A stretch of 64,000 nt of DNA from Hyphomicrobiales bacterium (GTDB taxonomy: Bacteria; Pseudomonadota; Alphaproteobacteria; Rhizobiales; Beijerinckiaceae), in assembly GCA_900470095.1 (NCBI GenBank), contig UBZM01000003.1, positions 98,020 to 162,019 of the forward strand. Reading direction: 5' to 3'. Positions 15,835 through 30,745 of this stretch are shown piece after piece (position 1 is the first letter of the stretch; every line of letters starts with the position of its first letter). The notes under the pieces were generated by a model, which was not told the origin of the DNA, did no database searches, and saw nothing but the letters and a program-made list of their open reading frames with translations. A program made the translations under genes and the position numbers.

Positions 15835-16701
15835 ATGCTGACTCATGATGATCTCGCCCTGATCCTCGCCATCGCCCGCACGGGCCGGATGAAGCAGGTG
15901 GCCGAGGTGCTCCAGACCCATCCGGCGACGGCCTATCGCAGGCTCGAGGCGCTGGAACGTCGCCTTGGAAATCCGCTCTTTGAGCGCGGGCCGGACGGCT
16001 ATGTCCCAACGGCACTCGCGGAGGAGATCATCCAGCGCGCGGGCGATATCGAGCAGCGGCTGGATGAGTTGAACCGCACGGTCGCCGGGCAGGACAACCG
16101 CCTCCGCGGCACGCTGAAGGTCACGACGGCCGATACGCTTGCCTACATCGTGGCGCCGATCGTGCTTTCCTTCGCGGACGCGCATCCGCAGATGTCGGTT
16201 GAGCTGCAATTCTCCAACGCGATGGCCGATATGGCGCGCAACGAGGCCGATGTTGCAATCAGGCCGACGCATGCTCCGCCGGAAGCTCTGGTCGGACAGC
16301 GGGCCGGGCGTTTCGGCTTCGCAGCCTATTCGGCGAATGGTGATGGAGACGTGCGGGACATCGCTGAGCTTCTGGCGACACGGCGCTGGATCGGTCTTGC
16401 GCTCGCCTTGACGCATGCGCCGGCAGCGCGCTGGCTGCGGGATCACGTTCCGACGGATCGTATCAGTGCAAGCGTGGATTCGTTCTTCGCGGCGGCTGTC
16501 GCTGCGCGATCAGGCGTCTATGCGCTTCTGCCGAGCTATCTCGGCGACGAGCCATCGCTCGGACTGGCTCGCCTGAGCGACCCGGTTCCCGAGCTTGCAT
16601 CCGAGATCTGGGTTTTGACCCATCCCGATCTGCGCCATGCCGCCCGGGTCCGGGCCTTCATCCGGCACGCAGCGAAGGAATTGCGCGAGCGGCTGGCCTG
16701 A
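15835..16701 (+). CDS. LysR family transcriptional regulator
   Basis: A 288-residue regulator with an N-terminal winged helix (LALILAIARTGRMKQVAEVLQTHPATAYRRLEALERRLG-like) and an effector-binding domain (LRGTLKVTTADTLAYIVAPIVLSF onwards). The gene is divergent from the reductase/SMR pair and starts right after the phased repeats, so it probably controls that pair and itself. Its helix-turn-helix reads THPATAYRRLEALE instead of the more usual SQPAVSxQIxxLE, placing it in a divergent LysR branch. It ends 5 bases before the convergent isomerase gene. Confidence 0.88.
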   Translation: MLTHDDLALILAIARTGRMKQVAEVLQTHPATAYRRLEALERRLGNPLFERGPDGYVPTALAEEIIQRAGDIEQRLDELNRTVAGQDNRLRGTLKVTTADTLAYIVAPIVLSFADAHPQMSVELQFSNAMADMARNEADVAIRPTHAPPEALVGQRAGRFGFAAYSANGDGDVRDIAELLATRRWIGLALALTHAPAARWLRDHVPTDRISASVDSFFAAAVAARSGVYALLPSYLGDEPSLGLARLSDPVPELASEIWVLTHPDLRHAARVRAFIRHAAKELRERLA

Positions 16702-16705
16702 CGGT

Positions 16706-17680
16706 TCAGGCGACCCCGAGCGTCAGCAGGTCATGCACATGCACGAGACCGACCGGACGTTCCTCCGCATCTGCGACGACCAATGCCGTGATGCGCAGCC
16801 GGTTGACCATCTCGAGTGCCTCGACGGCCAGCGCGTCGGGCGCGATGCGGCGTGGGGATGGGGTCATCACATCGCGGGCGCGCAAAGCGCTCGGCCCGCC
16901 GGAGCCGAGCTTGCGGCGCAGATCGCCATCGGTGACGATGCCAGCGAGGCGCCCGTCGAGATCGGTCACGATCGCGCAGCCAAAACCCTTGGCCGATATC
17001 ATCGCGATCACATCCGGCAGCGCGGTGTCGAGGCCGACGCGGGGCAGGCCCTCGCCACGATGCATGATGCTCTCGACCGTCTTGAGCTGCGCGCCGAGCT
17101 TGCCGCCGGGGTGGTAGACGAAGAAATCCTGGCGCGAAAAGCCACGGGCCTCGAGCAGCGCAATCGCGAGCGCATCCCCGAGCGCGATCTGCATGGTCGT
17201 CGAGGTGGTGGGGGCGAGCCCGTTCGGGCAGGCCTCCTCCGCCTTCGGGATCACGAGGGCAATGTCGGCCTCGCGGCCAAGCGCGCTCTCGGCATTGGCC
17301 GTCAGCGCGATCAGGCCGACACGGAAACGGCGGGTATAGGCGACGATGGCGGACAGCTCCGCCGCCTCTCCGGACCAGGAGAGGGCGATGACGACATCCT
17401 CCGGCTGGACCATGCCGAGATCGCCATGGCTCGCTTCGGCTGGATGCACGAAGAGGGCAGGGGTCCCGGTCGAGGCCAAGGTCGCTGCGAGCTTGCGCCC
17501 GACATGGCCCGATTTGCCCATGCCGGTGACGACGACACGGCCGGCGGCAGCACGGATCAACTCCACGGCGGCGGCAAAGGGTTCGCCCAGGCCGTTGGCG
17601 AGCGCGGTGTGAAGCGTATCGAGCCCGGTGCGCTCGGTCGCGATGGTGCGGAGCGCCGAGGCGCGGATATCGGCTGTCAT
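16706..17680 (-). CDS. kdsD: arabinose-5-phosphate isomerase (KdsD/KpsF/GutQ family)
   Basis: A 324-residue enzyme interconverting ribulose-5-phosphate and arabinose-5-phosphate for Kdo and lipopolysaccharide synthesis. It has an N-terminal SIS domain (VVVTGMGKSGHVGRKLAATLASTGTPA, HPAEASHGDLGM, SWSGEAAEL) and two C-terminal CBS domains (IMHRGEGLPRVGLDTALPDVI, then RDVMTPSPRRIAPDALAVEAL). The ATG at 17680 is preferred over upstream in-frame codons. It is convergent with the LysR gene and divergent from the outer-membrane barrel gene. Confidence 0.92.
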   Translation of the reverse strand: MTADIRASALRTIATERTGLDTLHTALANGLGEPFAAAVELIRAAAGRVVVTGMGKSGHVGRKLAATLASTGTPALFVHPAEASHGDLGMVQPEDVVIALSWSGEAAELSAIVAYTRRFRVGLIALTANAESALGREADIALVIPKAEEACPNGLAPTTSTTMQIALGDALAIALLEARGFSRQDFFVYHPGGKLGAQLKTVESIMHRGEGLPRVGLDTALPDVIAMISAKGFGCAIVTDLDGRLAGIVTDGDLRRKLGSGGPSALRARDVMTPSPRRIAPDALAVEALEMVNRLRITALVVADAEERPVGLVHVHDLLTLGVA

Positions 17681-17775
17681 GGCTGGGGCGTCTAGCACAG
17701 TCCGGGCGGGGAATTCCACCGTCAAGCCTTGCAGCGGGACTGCCAAGCCTCGCAGCAGGGCTGCATTGACGGCAC

Positions 17776-17806
17776 GTTAACCCTCTTCGTTCTAACTCCG
17801 TTAACC
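17776..17806 (+). promoter_or_regulatory. two direct GTTAACC repeats before the outer-membrane barrel gene
   Basis: GTTAACC occurs at 17776-17782 and 17800-17806, 24 bp apart, 50-80 bases before the barrel gene's start. The second reads TTAACCAT, a sequence reported as a CtrA half site in alphaproteobacteria. The spacing is not that of a full CtrA box, so assignment to CtrA is tentative. Confidence 0.35.
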
Positions 17807-17855
17807 ATGCGCGCCATCCGGGCGCGCTTGGCTTGTTCCGGAGTTCGCTCTCCTC

Positions 17856-19400
17856 GTGTCCCGTCGCGTCACGACCGTGCTTTTGACAGGCGCTGCAGCT
17901 GCAGGCCTTGCGGCGGCATGGCCTGCGGTCGATACGGCATGGGCGCAGCAGGCGCGGGTCCCGAGCCTGCGCAGCACCGTACCCGCCTATGTCGCCCAGG
18001 CCCAGGCGACGCCGGATCAGGCACCGCAGAGCGCGACCTCGCCGATTCCCGAAGCGGTGCGCGATCCGGCTGCCTTGATCCAGAACCAGCCTTCGACGAT
18101 TTCCAGCCGCGCGCCGCCGCGCGCCAGCCGCCCGGTCCTGGCACCCGGCCTTCGCGGCGTCACGCAGCGTCAGTTCCGCGCGCCCCAACCGGCCGTTTCG
18201 ATATTGCCGCAACCTGGCCCGGCGGCTCCGCCGCCGCTGCGGCGGCGCTCGCTTGTCGAGGAAGACCCCTACGCGCCGCTGGGCCTCAGGCTTGGCAATG
18301 TCATTCTGACTCCGGCAACGACGAATTCCGTTGGCTATGACAGCAATCCGCAGCGTGTCTCCGGCCCCAACAAGGGCTCAGGCTTTGCTCGTTACGAGGG
18401 CGAACTCGGCATCCAGTCGGACTGGAACGTGCATCAGTTGAGCGGCAGGCTGCGCGGCGCCTATTCCGAGTATTTTCGCGATGGCGAAGCCTCGCGCCCG
18501 GATGGCGAGGGGGCGCTCGCTCTTCGGCTCGATGCGGCCCGCGATACCCGCATCCTGCTGGAAAGCCGCCTCAGGCTCGATACGCAGCGCCCCGGTTCGC
18601 CGGACCTCAATGCGCCGGTCGTCGGCCGGCCGCTGACCTATTTCTATGGCGGCTCGGCCGGCGTCACGCATGATTTCAACCGTCTGCAGCTGACGCTGCG
18701 AGGTTCGGTCGACCGCCAGGACTTCGAGAACGCGAAGCTGATCAGCGGCGCAACCCTGAGTCAGGCCGACCGCAACCAGACGGACTATGGCTTGCGGCTA
18801 CGGGCCGGCTATGAGCTGACGCCGGGCCTCAGGCCTTTCATCCAGGGCGACATCGACACACGCCAGTACGACCAGCGCTTCGACTCCAACGGATTCGAGC
18901 GTTCTTCGAACGGCTACACCGTCAGCGTTGGCTCCACTTTCGAAATCAGCCGGCTGGTCACGGGCGAAGTGTCCGTGGGCTATCAGGACCGGGCCTATGA
19001 GGATCCCCGGCTGAGGAACCTGCGCGGCATGGTTGGCGATGCCGCGATCCTGTGGACGCCGACCCCTTTGACGACGGTGACGCTGCGCGGCACGTCCGAG
19101 CTTGGTGATACGACGATCGCGGGCAGCAGCGGCACTTGGGCGCGCCGAGCCACCCTCGAGGTGGCTCATGCGTTGCGCCGCAATCTGACTGTGACCGGCT
19201 TCACCACTTTCGGTCGCACCGCCTATGAGGGGCAGGGGCTGCGCGAAGACTATACGGCGATCGGTGCCCGGCTCGAATACAAGCTGACACGGACCTTCGC
19301 CGTGCGGGCGAGCTTCACCCACGAACGCCTGAACTCGACTGCGCCGAACTCGGATTACACGGCCAACGTCGCGCAGGTCGGCCTGCGGCTGCAGTTCTGA
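17856..19400 (+). CDS. outer-membrane beta-barrel protein with Pro-rich periplasmic N-terminus
   Basis: A 514-residue secreted protein. Residues 1-30 are a signal peptide ending AWAQ, and residues 31-125 are Pro/Ala/Gln-rich and probably disordered. From about residue 140 (YAPLGLRLGNVILTPATTNSVGYDSNP) the alternating pattern of an outer-membrane barrel begins and continues to the C-terminus, which ends in Phe (VGLRLQF) as needed for BAM recognition. It resembles the rhizobial outer_membrane_beta-barrel (BBP2-like) proteins, sometimes linked to polysaccharide export. Start GTG at 17856. Nearby galU and galE hint at a surface-polysaccharide role. Confidence 0.8.
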   Translation: MSRRVTTVLLTGAAAAGLAAAWPAVDTAWAQQARVPSLRSTVPAYVAQAQATPDQAPQSATSPIPEAVRDPAALIQNQPSTISSRAPPRASRPVLAPGLRGVTQRQFRAPQPAVSILPQPGPAAPPPLRRRSLVEEDPYAPLGLRLGNVILTPATTNSVGYDSNPQRVSGPNKGSGFARYEGELGIQSDWNVHQLSGRLRGAYSEYFRDGEASRPDGEGALALRLDAARDTRILLESRLRLDTQRPGSPDLNAPVVGRPLTYFYGGSAGVTHDFNRLQLTLRGSVDRQDFENAKLISGATLSQADRNQTDYGLRLRAGYELTPGLRPFIQGDIDTRQYDQRFDSNGFERSSNGYTVSVGSTFEISRLVTGEVSVGYQDRAYEDPRLRNLRGMVGDAAILWTPTPLTTVTLRGTSELGDTTIAGSSGTWARRATLEVAHALRRNLTVTGFTTFGRTAYEGQGLREDYTAIGARLEYKLTRTFAVRASFTHERLNSTAPNSDYTANVAQVGLRLQF

Positions 19401-19417
19401 AACAGGTTTGGCACGAT

Positions 19418-19484
19418 GGCCGGCGCTGAGCCGGCCCTCTCATCACCTCGGGTTCCCGGGCCCGCATCCGGCTGGCCCGGGAAC
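19418..19484. terminator. two strong hairpins between convergent genes
   Basis: GGCCGGC-GCTGA-GCCGGCC (19418-19436) and GTTCCCGGGC with GCCCGGGAAC (19452-19461/19475-19484) lie between the convergent barrel and galU genes. Neither has a T-run, but position and stem strength suggest mRNA 3'-end function. Confidence 0.5.
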
Positions 19485-19497
19485 GATGGTGCGACGA

Positions 19498-20376
19498 CTA
19501 CGCCTGCAGCAGCCGGTCGATTTCCGCGCGCAATTGCGGGCCAAGGTCGCCGCGCTGGAGCGCATAGGCGATGTTGGCGGTCAGGAAGCCGAGCTTCGAA
19601 CCGGTGTCGTAGATGTCCCCATCGAAGCGCACGGCGTAGAAGGGCTCCTGCCGGGACAGCGCGATCATCGAATCAGTGAGCTGGATTTCGCCGCCGGCGC
19701 CTGTTTCCTGGTTCGCCAGCAGATTGAAAATCGTCGGCTGCAGGATGTAGCGGCCGGTGATGTGCAGATTCGAGGGGGCTGTACCCTTTGCCGGCTTCTC
19801 GACCATCTTCGTGATCTTCGAGACCTTGGCCTTCACGTCCTCGACGCCGACGATCCCGTATTGATGGGTCTGGTCGTCCGGCACCGGCGCCACCCCGATG
19901 TGGTTGCCGCCGTGCTTTTCGAAGGCGTCGATCATCTCGGCGAGGCAGCCCTTGCCGAGGCTGTGATGGAGCATATCCGGCAGCAGCAAGGCGAAGGGCT
20001 CGTCACCGATGACATCGCGTGCGCACCAGACGGCGTGGCCGAGGCCAAGCGGAGCCTGCTGACGGAGGAAGCTCGCGGCGCCCGCCGGCGGCAGATCCGC
20101 CCTGAGCGCCTCCAGTTCCTTCATCTTGCCGCGCTTGGCCAATGTGTCATCGAGCTCATAGGCGATATCAAAATGGTCTTCGATCACGCCCTTGTTGCGG
20201 CCGGTGACGAAGACGAAATGCTCGATGCCGGCCGCCCTGGCCTCGTCGACGACATGCTGGACGACCGGACGGTCGACGATGGTCAGCATTTCCTTGGGGA
20301 CCGCCTTGGTGGCGGGAAGGAAGCGGGTACCAAGGCCCGCGACGGGAAGGACGGCCTTGCGGATGCGTTTCGTCAT
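19498..20376 (-). CDS. galU: UTP-glucose-1-phosphate uridylyltransferase
   Basis: A 292-residue enzyme making UDP-glucose from UTP and glucose-1-phosphate. The nucleotide-binding motif [24 protein letters not shown] is followed by [25 protein letters not shown] and [20 protein letters not shown]. The ATG at 20376 (MTKRIRK) is the conserved start; the frame is open for another 49 codons upstream that are not family-like. It is divergent from galE, which uses its product. Confidence 0.95.
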   Translation of the reverse strand: MTKRIRKAVLPVAGLGTRFLPATKAVPKEMLTIVDRPVVQHVVDEARAAGIEHFVFVTGRNKGVIEDHFDIAYELDDTLAKRGKMKELEALRADLPPAGAASFLRQQAPLGLGHAVWCARDVIGDEPFALLLPDMLHHSLGKGCLAEMIDAFEKHGGNHIGVAPVPDDQTHQYGIVGVEDVKAKVSKITKMVEKPAKGTAPSNLHITGRYILQPTIFNLLANQETGAGGEIQLTDSMIALSRQEPFYAVRFDGDIYDTGSKLGFLTANIAYALQRGDLGPQLRAEIDRLLQA

Positions 20377-20595
20377 GAAAAACCCATTTCGCGCACCGAG
20401 CGTGGTGCGCCTGCGTCGGAAGGGCAAAGGGTAGGAAGCCGGCGTGCCCCGATCAATGCCAGCTGTTGCCAAGGCTGTCGCGCAATTCTGGCGAAAGGCG
20501 GGCCAGCCTGTTCCTGATACCAATCGGCGCTTGATGCGTCGTCAATCCTTTTTGCTTAAGGCCTATGCCAGAGCGATGACAATCGGAGACGATAC

Positions 20596-21585
20596 ATGAC
20601 GATTCTGGTCTCGGGCGGCGCCGGCTATATCGGCAGCCATATGGTGCTGGAGCTGCTCGATCGCGGCGAAAAGGTCGTCGTGCTCGACGATCTCTCGACC
20701 GGCTTCTGGTGGGCCGTGCCCCCCGAAGCGACATTCGTACAAGGCGATATGGGCGATCAGGCTCTGGTCGAGCGCGTCATCGCCGAGCATGGCATCACCG
20801 CGATTGCGCATTTCGCAGCCAAGATCGTGGTGCCCGATTCGGTTTCCGATCCGCTTGGTTACTATCTCAATAACACCGTGAAGACGCGCGCCCTGCTCGA
20901 GAGCGCGGTGCGCGGTGGCGTCAAGCACGTGATCTTCTCCTCGACGGCAGCAGTCTATGGTGAGCCGGCTGTCAGCCCCGTGCCCGAGGAGATCGGACTT
21001 GCGCCGATCAACCCCTATGGTCGCTCCAAGTTGATGAGCGAGTGGATGCTCGGCGATGTCGCGCGAGCACATGGCCTGACCTATGTGGCACTGCGCTATT
21101 TCAATGTGGCCGGGGCCGATCCTCGCGGCCGTTCCGGGCAGTCCGCGGCGAACGCCACCCATCTGATCAAGGTCGCGAGCCAGGCGGCGCTCGGCCAGCG
21201 CGCCGGGCTCGAGATCTTCGGCACGGACTATCCGACGCCGGACGGCACCTGCGTGCGCGACTATATCCACGTCACCGATCTGGCACGGGCGCATCTGGCG
21301 GCGCTCGACCATTTGCGCGATAATGGCGGCAGCCTGACACTGAACTGCGGCTACGGCCGTGGCTATTCGGTGAAGCAGGTGGTCGAGGTGGTGAAGCAGG
21401 TGTCCGGGACGGATTTCCCGGTCAAGCTCTCGCCACGCCGGGCCGGCGATCCGGCGTCTCTGGTTGCCAAGGCCGACCGCATTCGCGCCGAACTCGGGTG
21501 GCGGCCTGAACATGACGATCTGACGCAGATCGTGACGCAAGCCCTGGCCTGGGAAGAGGTTCTGCGGACCCGAAACGCGCGGTGA
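20596..21585 (+). CDS. galE: UDP-glucose 4-epimerase
   Basis: A 329-residue extended short-chain dehydrogenase converting UDP-glucose and UDP-galactose. It has the NAD-binding GGAGYIGSHMVLEL, the catalytic SSTAAVYGEP Ser region and YGRSKLMSE (YxxxK), and RYFNVAGADPRGR with the substrate loop. It is divergent from galU, 219 bases apart start to start. Both supply sugar nucleotides for surface polysaccharide. Confidence 0.95.
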   Translation: MTILVSGGAGYIGSHMVLELLDRGEKVVVLDDLSTGFWWAVPPEATFVQGDMGDQALVERVIAEHGITAIAHFAAKIVVPDSVSDPLGYYLNNTVKTRALLESAVRGGVKHVIFSSTAAVYGEPAVSPVPEEIGLAPINPYGRSKLMSEWMLGDVARAHGLTYVALRYFNVAGADPRGRSGQSAANATHLIKVASQAALGQRAGLEIFGTDYPTPDGTCVRDYIHVTDLARAHLAALDHLRDNGGSLTLNCGYGRGYSVKQVVEVVKQVSGTDFPVKLSPRRAGDPASLVAKADRIRAELGWRPEHDDLTQIVTQALAWEEVLRTRNAR

Positions 21586-21595
21586 TTGCGCTACG

Positions 21596-21610
21596 TTAAC
21601 CCATGGTTAA
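21596..21610 (+). promoter_or_regulatory. CtrA-type box before the lytic transglycosylase gene
   Basis: TTAACCCATGGTTAA matches the full CtrA consensus TTAA-N7-TTAA exactly. It lies 64 bases before the transglycosylase ATG, a usual promoter distance, and just after the galE stop. CtrA is the cell-cycle master regulator of this lineage; regulation here is inferred. Confidence 0.6.
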
Positions 21611-21673
21611 TCTTGTTCGGGCGCTGTTGCTGAAGTCGTTTACGCCCAGCCTGTCCTAGCAAGGTTTTTGCCC

Positions 21674-22915
21674 ATGCGCCGCCTGTCCCTCGTCCTCGCC
21701 GTGGCCACAGCCAGCCTCGTCCCGGCGCTGGCACAGACGACGGGCTCGATCAACGCTTCGGCGCGCTCGCACAGCACGAACGCAGCGACCGCCGGGCAGG
21801 GCCAGGCGTCCTTCGATGCCTTCCTTCAGCGGCTCTGGCCGCAGGCGCAAGCGCGTGGCATCTCGCGCAAGACCTTCGATCTCGCTTTTCGGGGGGTGAC
21901 GCCGGATGCCTCGATCGTCGCGCTGACGAAGAAGCAATCGGAGTTTTCGGCGCCGATCTGGACCTATCTCAACAACGCTGTCGGTGGCACGCGCATCGCA
22001 CGCGGGCGCGACGCTGCCGCCGACAATGCAAATACGCTTGCCCAGGTCGAGGCGCGCTATGGCGTGCCCAAGGAGGTCGTGCTCGGCGTCTGGGGCATGG
22101 AAACCAATTACGGTTCGTTCAAGGGCGACAAGGACACGATCCGCTCGCTCGCGACGCTCGCCCATATCCGCTATCGCGGCGACTTCTTCCGCGATGAATT
22201 GCTGACGGCGCTCGAGCTGATCGAGAAGGGCTATGTCGAGCGCAGCGAGCTGCGCGGCTCCTGGGCGGGAGCGATGGGGCACACCCAGTTCATGCCGTCG
22301 AGCTACATGAAATACGCCGTCGACTTCACCGGAGACGGGCATGCCGATATCTGGGCTTCGACCAGTGACGCACTGGCCTCGACCGCCAACTACCTCAAGG
22401 GCTACGGCTGGGTGCCGGGCCTGCCTTGGGGCATGGAAGTGAGGCTCCCGGAGAATTTCGATCACCGCATCAACAAGGCAAGTTTCTCTGCCTTCAACGC
22501 GGCAGGGGTGCGGCGGGCCGATGGGCGGGCGCTGCCATCCTCGGGCGAGGCGCGGCTGTTCTTTCCTGCCGGCTATCGCGGCCCCGTCATGCTGCTGACC
22601 GCGAATTTCGACGTCATCAAGAAATACAACTCCTCTGACGCCTATGCGCTTGCGGTCGGCCATCTCGGCGACCGGATCGCAGGGCGTCCCGCAATCCAGG
22701 CCGATTGGCCGATCTCGGCGCCGCGGCTGGACATGGCAGGAACCAAGGATCTGCAGCGGCGGCTGAAGGTGCTTGGCTTCTACGATCATGATGCCGACGG
22801 GCGCATCGGCACCGGCACACGCGAGGCGGTGCGCCAATACCAGCTGAGCGCTGGCCAGATCGCCGATGGCTACCCGACACCGGCGCTTCTTGCGCGCATG
22901 CGTGGCGCGCGCTGA
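21674..22915 (+). CDS. lytic murein transglycosylase (MltB/SltB type) with peptidoglycan-binding domain
   Basis: A 413-residue periplasmic enzyme that cleaves peptidoglycan glycan strands. It has a signal peptide (RRLSLVLAVATASLVPALAQ), a catalytic SLT_2 domain with the Glu in LGVWGMETNYGSFKG, then SWAGAMGHTQFMPSSYMKYAVDF, and a C-terminal PG_binding_1 domain (TKDLQRRLKVLGFYDHDADGRIGTGTREAVRQYQ). The ATG at 21674 is used rather than a TTG two codons earlier. The CtrA-type box upstream suggests cell-cycle timing of wall remodelling. Confidence 0.92.
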   Translation: MRRLSLVLAVATASLVPALAQTTGSINASARSHSTNAATAGQGQASFDAFLQRLWPQAQARGISRKTFDLAFRGVTPDASIVALTKKQSEFSAPIWTYLNNAVGGTRIARGRDAAADNANTLAQVEARYGVPKEVVLGVWGMETNYGSFKGDKDTIRSLATLAHIRYRGDFFRDELLTALELIEKGYVERSELRGSWAGAMGHTQFMPSSYMKYAVDFTGDGHADIWASTSDALASTANYLKGYGWVPGLPWGMEVRLPENFDHRINKASFSAFNAAGVRRADGRALPSSGEARLFFPAGYRGPVMLLTANFDVIKKYNSSDAYALAVGHLGDRIAGRPAIQADWPISAPRLDMAGTKDLQRRLKVLGFYDHDADGRIGTGTREAVRQYQLSAGQIADGYPTPALLARMRGAR

Positions 22916-22980
22916 CTCCAGCCTCCGACCGCGGTATGATGCCGGCGAACTCCGTCGGCCGGCGTAGGACCGAGAGCGCC

Positions 22981-24213
22981 ATGCGTTTGCGTTCACTTCT
23001 GATGGTTCTGGGGGCTGCCCTGCTCCTGCTGCTGACCGGCGGGCCGTCCTCCTTTGCCGAGAACGACACGATGCTGACGCGTGATCCCACGCTGCAGCGT
23101 GGCCGCGGGTTCGTTTTTCCCTTCAGCCGACTTCAGCCGCAGCCCCAGCCCGCGCCACAGCGCCAGCGCGTGGCGCCAGCCCAGGCACGCAGGACGTCGC
23201 CAGTGGTCGTACGCGACGATCCGGTCATCCCCAAGGTCGATGTCAGCTACCATATCGTCGTGTTGGGGGATTCACTTGGCGATCTCGTGGTCGGCGGGCT
23301 TGTCGAGGCCTTGAATGATCGTCCCGACGTCGCGGTGATGCGCAAGACGAAACTCGAGTCCGGTCTTGTCCGCACCGATTTCTACGATTGGCCCAAGGCG
23401 GTTACCGATCTGCTGGCCGGCGACCAGAAGATCACCGTCGCCGTGATGCTGCTCGGGCTCAATGATCGGCAAGCGATCCGTGAAGGCGAGACCCTTCATG
23501 AGCCGCTGAGCGAGCGTTGGCTGGAACTCTATCGAGATCGGGTCGACGGCATCGCCGGGGCCTTTGCGGCGAAGCGCATTCCCTTGCTCTGGGTCGGTCT
23601 CCCGCCCGTCCAGAATTCACGCCTGACCGCCGACTATGTCATTCTCAACGACGTCTATCGGCAGCGTGTCGAGCGGGCCGGCGGCCAGTACATCGATCTC
23701 TGGGGCGGTTATGTCGATGCAGAGAACCGCTATAGGGCGATGGGGCCCGATGTCTCCGGGCAGACGACGCGATTGCGCACCTCTGACGGCATTCATTTCA
23801 CCAAGGCGGGGGCACGCAAGGCCGCTCACTTCATCGATGTGGTGATCCGCCGCCTGATCGAGGGGCGTCCGGAACAAGGCGTGATCGCGCTTCCGGTCGC
23901 GCCCGAGACTGGGGCTCCAAGCAATCCGGAACTGCAGGCGGGCGGGGTCGAACGCCTGATCGATCGCATGGTTCAGGGATTGCCCGAACTCGGCGGGCTT
24001 GGCCCAGCGCTGCAGGCAAAGCCGCTGGCAGGGCCGATCATGCCGCTGACAGGGGTATCTCCCAGCGGCGACCGGTCGCTGCTCGTCTCGATTCAGGAGG
24101 CGCGGGGGCGCGGCGACCTCGCTACCCAGCTTGATCGCGTGTTCGGCGAGGGCGTCGCGAGCGAGCCGAAGCCGGGACGCATCGACGACTACCGCTGGCC
24201 GCGCCGGAACTGA
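22981..24213 (+). CDS. secreted SGNH/GDSL hydrolase (DUF459 type)
   Basis: A 410-residue exported protein with a signal peptide (LRSLLMVLGAALLLLLTGGPSSFAE). A Pro/Gln-rich linker (about residues 45-80) leads to an SGNH hydrolase domain: nucleophile Ser in HIVVLGDSLGDLV, VAVMLLGLNDRQAIR, and the Asp/His pair in TSDGIHFTKAGARK. DUF459-type proteins are thought to be cell-wall or exopolysaccharide esterases. It lies 65 bases after the transglycosylase on the same strand, consistent with a shared role in the envelope. The tail after residue 310 is low complexity. Confidence 0.82.
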   Translation: MRLRSLLMVLGAALLLLLTGGPSSFAENDTMLTRDPTLQRGRGFVFPFSRLQPQPQPAPQRQRVAPAQARRTSPVVVRDDPVIPKVDVSYHIVVLGDSLGDLVVGGLVEALNDRPDVAVMRKTKLESGLVRTDFYDWPKAVTDLLAGDQKITVAVMLLGLNDRQAIREGETLHEPLSERWLELYRDRVDGIAGAFAAKRIPLLWVGLPPVQNSRLTADYVILNDVYRQRVERAGGQYIDLWGGYVDAENRYRAMGPDVSGQTTRLRTSDGIHFTKAGARKAAHFIDVVIRRLIEGRPEQGVIALPVAPETGAPSNPELQAGGVERLIDRMVQGLPELGGLGPALQAKPLAGPIMPLTGVSPSGDRSLLVSIQEARGRGDLATQLDRVFGEGVASEPKPGRIDDYRWPRRN

Positions 24214-24361
24214 CCGGAACCGGCACGACCAACCCTCTCCCTCACGAAGGAGGGTGAGCCCGGCAGCGCCAAGACGGGCGAGGGGCCATGCTCGGCCACC
24301 TGCTTTCCTCGTGCGCCGCCTGCTGCGGCCCCTCCTCGCGCGAGCGGGAGCGGGATTCTTC

Positions 24362-25783
24362 CTATCGCGGCAGGATGGTCTCGCCCATCAGGTGCTTGTC
24401 GATGGAATGGGCCATCTGGCGGCCCTCGCGGATCGCCCAGACCACCAGCGACTGGCCGCGGCGCATGTCGCCGGCGACAAACACCTTCTCGACCGAAGTC
24501 TTGTAGGCGAGGGTGTTCGCCTCGACATTGCCGCGCTTGTCGAGCGTGACGCCGAGTTTCTCGATCAAGCCTTCACGGACCGGCGAGACGAAGCCCATGG
24601 CGAGCAGGACGAGATCGGCCCTGAGGTCGAACTCGGTGCCCGGGATCGGCTTCAGCGCATTGTCGACGCGGGCGCAGTTCAGCCTGCGGACCTGGCCATT
24701 CTCGCCAGTGAACTTCAGCGTGGTGATGGCGAAGTCGCGCTCGGCGCCCTCCTCGTGACTGGAGGAGGTGCGCAGCTTGAGTGGCCAGTTCGGCCAGGTC
24801 AGCGCCTTGTTTTCCTTCTCCGGCGGCTGCGGCATGATCTCGATCTGAGTCACCGAGAGCGCACCCTGGCGCACCGAAGTGCCGATGCAGTCGGAACCGG
24901 TATCGCCGCCGCCGATGACCACGACATGCTTGCCCGTCGCCAGGATCTCGGCACCATTGCCGTTGGCGGCCTCGCCGCCGACGCGACGGTTCTGCTGTGG
25001 CAGGAAATCCATGGCGAACTGGATGCCGGAAAGCTCACGACCCTCGATCGGCAGATCGCGCGGCTTCTCGGCACCACCGGTCAGGCCGACTGCATCATAA
25101 GTCGCGAGCAATTCGGCCGGGTCGATATTGACGCCGACATTGGTGTTGTAGTGGAAGACGACGCCTTCGGCCTCCATCTGGCGGACGCGGCGCTCCACAT
25201 GGGACTTCTCCATCTTGAAGTCCGGGATGCCGTAGCGCAGCAGGCCACCGGCGCGGGCCTGGCGCTCATAGAGATGCACCTCGTGGCCGACACGGGCGAG
25301 CTGCTGGGCTGCTGCGAGGCCAGCCGGACCGGAGCCGATGATGGCGATCTTCCTGCCGGTCCTGGCGCGCGGCAACTGGGGGATGATCCAGCCTTCCTGC
25401 CAGCCCTTGTCGACGATCGCACATTCGATCGATTTGATCGTGACCGGCGTGTCCTCGAGATTCAGCGTGCAGGATGCCTCGCAGGGGGCAGGGCAGACGC
25501 GGCCGGTGAACTCCGGGAAGTTGTTGGTCGAGTGCAGGTTGTCCAGCGCCTCGCGCCACTTGTCGTTGTAGACGAGGTCGTTCCAGTCCGGGATCTGGTT
25601 GTTGACCGGACAGCCGTTGTGACAATACGGAATGCCGCAATTCATGCAGCGCGCCGCTTGGTCGCGGGTTGCCTCCGCGCCGAGCGGAATGACGAATTCC
25701 TTGTAGTTCCTGATCCGGTCCGAAGCCGGAAGATACTTCCGGTCGCGACGGTCGATCTCGAGGAAGCCGGTTACCTTGCCCAT
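24362..25783 (-). CDS. gltD: glutamate synthase (NADPH) small subunit
   Basis: A 473-residue flavoprotein passing electrons from NADPH to GltB. The N-terminal Fe-S ligand region is [26 protein letters not shown], followed by [12 protein letters not shown]. The FAD-binding [17 protein letters not shown] and the NADPH-binding [21 protein letters not shown] motifs are present. It lies 23 bases downstream of gltB in the same operon, the usual order gltB-gltD. A hairpin-rich 148-base gap separates it from the convergent SGNH gene. Confidence 0.96.
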   Translation of the reverse strand: MGKVTGFLEIDRRDRKYLPASDRIRNYKEFVIPLGAEATRDQAARCMNCGIPYCHNGCPVNNQIPDWNDLVYNDKWREALDNLHSTNNFPEFTGRVCPAPCEASCTLNLEDTPVTIKSIECAIVDKGWQEGWIIPQLPRARTGRKIAIIGSGPAGLAAAQQLARVGHEVHLYERQARAGGLLRYGIPDFKMEKSHVERRVRQMEAEGVVFHYNTNVGVNIDPAELLATYDAVGLTGGAEKPRDLPIEGRELSGIQFAMDFLPQQNRRVGGEAANGNGAEILATGKHVVVIGGGDTGSDCIGTSVRQGALSVTQIEIMPQPPEKENKALTWPNWPLKLRTSSSHEEGAERDFAITTLKFTGENGQVRRLNCARVDNALKPIPGTEFDLRADLVLLAMGFVSPVREGLIEKLGVTLDKRGNVEANTLAYKTSVEKVFVAGDMRRGQSLVVWAIREGRQMAHSIDKHLMGETILPR

Positions 25784-25806
25784 CGTCTCACATCCGCCTG
25801 ATTGAG

Positions 25807-30531
<4,725 letters not shown>

Positions 30532-30745
30532 CGTCAAACCCCGCTTGCCATACCCCTCGCGCTACCGCCGAGAGACCCGCATCAGTCTACATCGCCGTCC
30601 GCACCGGCCCCTGCTGGCCTTCAAGGCAGCAAGGATGGAGCCAGTCCGGCCAGGTTCGTCTGTCAGAGGGGGCTTGCGCTTTTTTAGTCCCGCGCCCGCG
30701 TCCTCCGCAGGCGCCTCGGGCTTCCCAGAGCCCTGTCGCGCCTGT

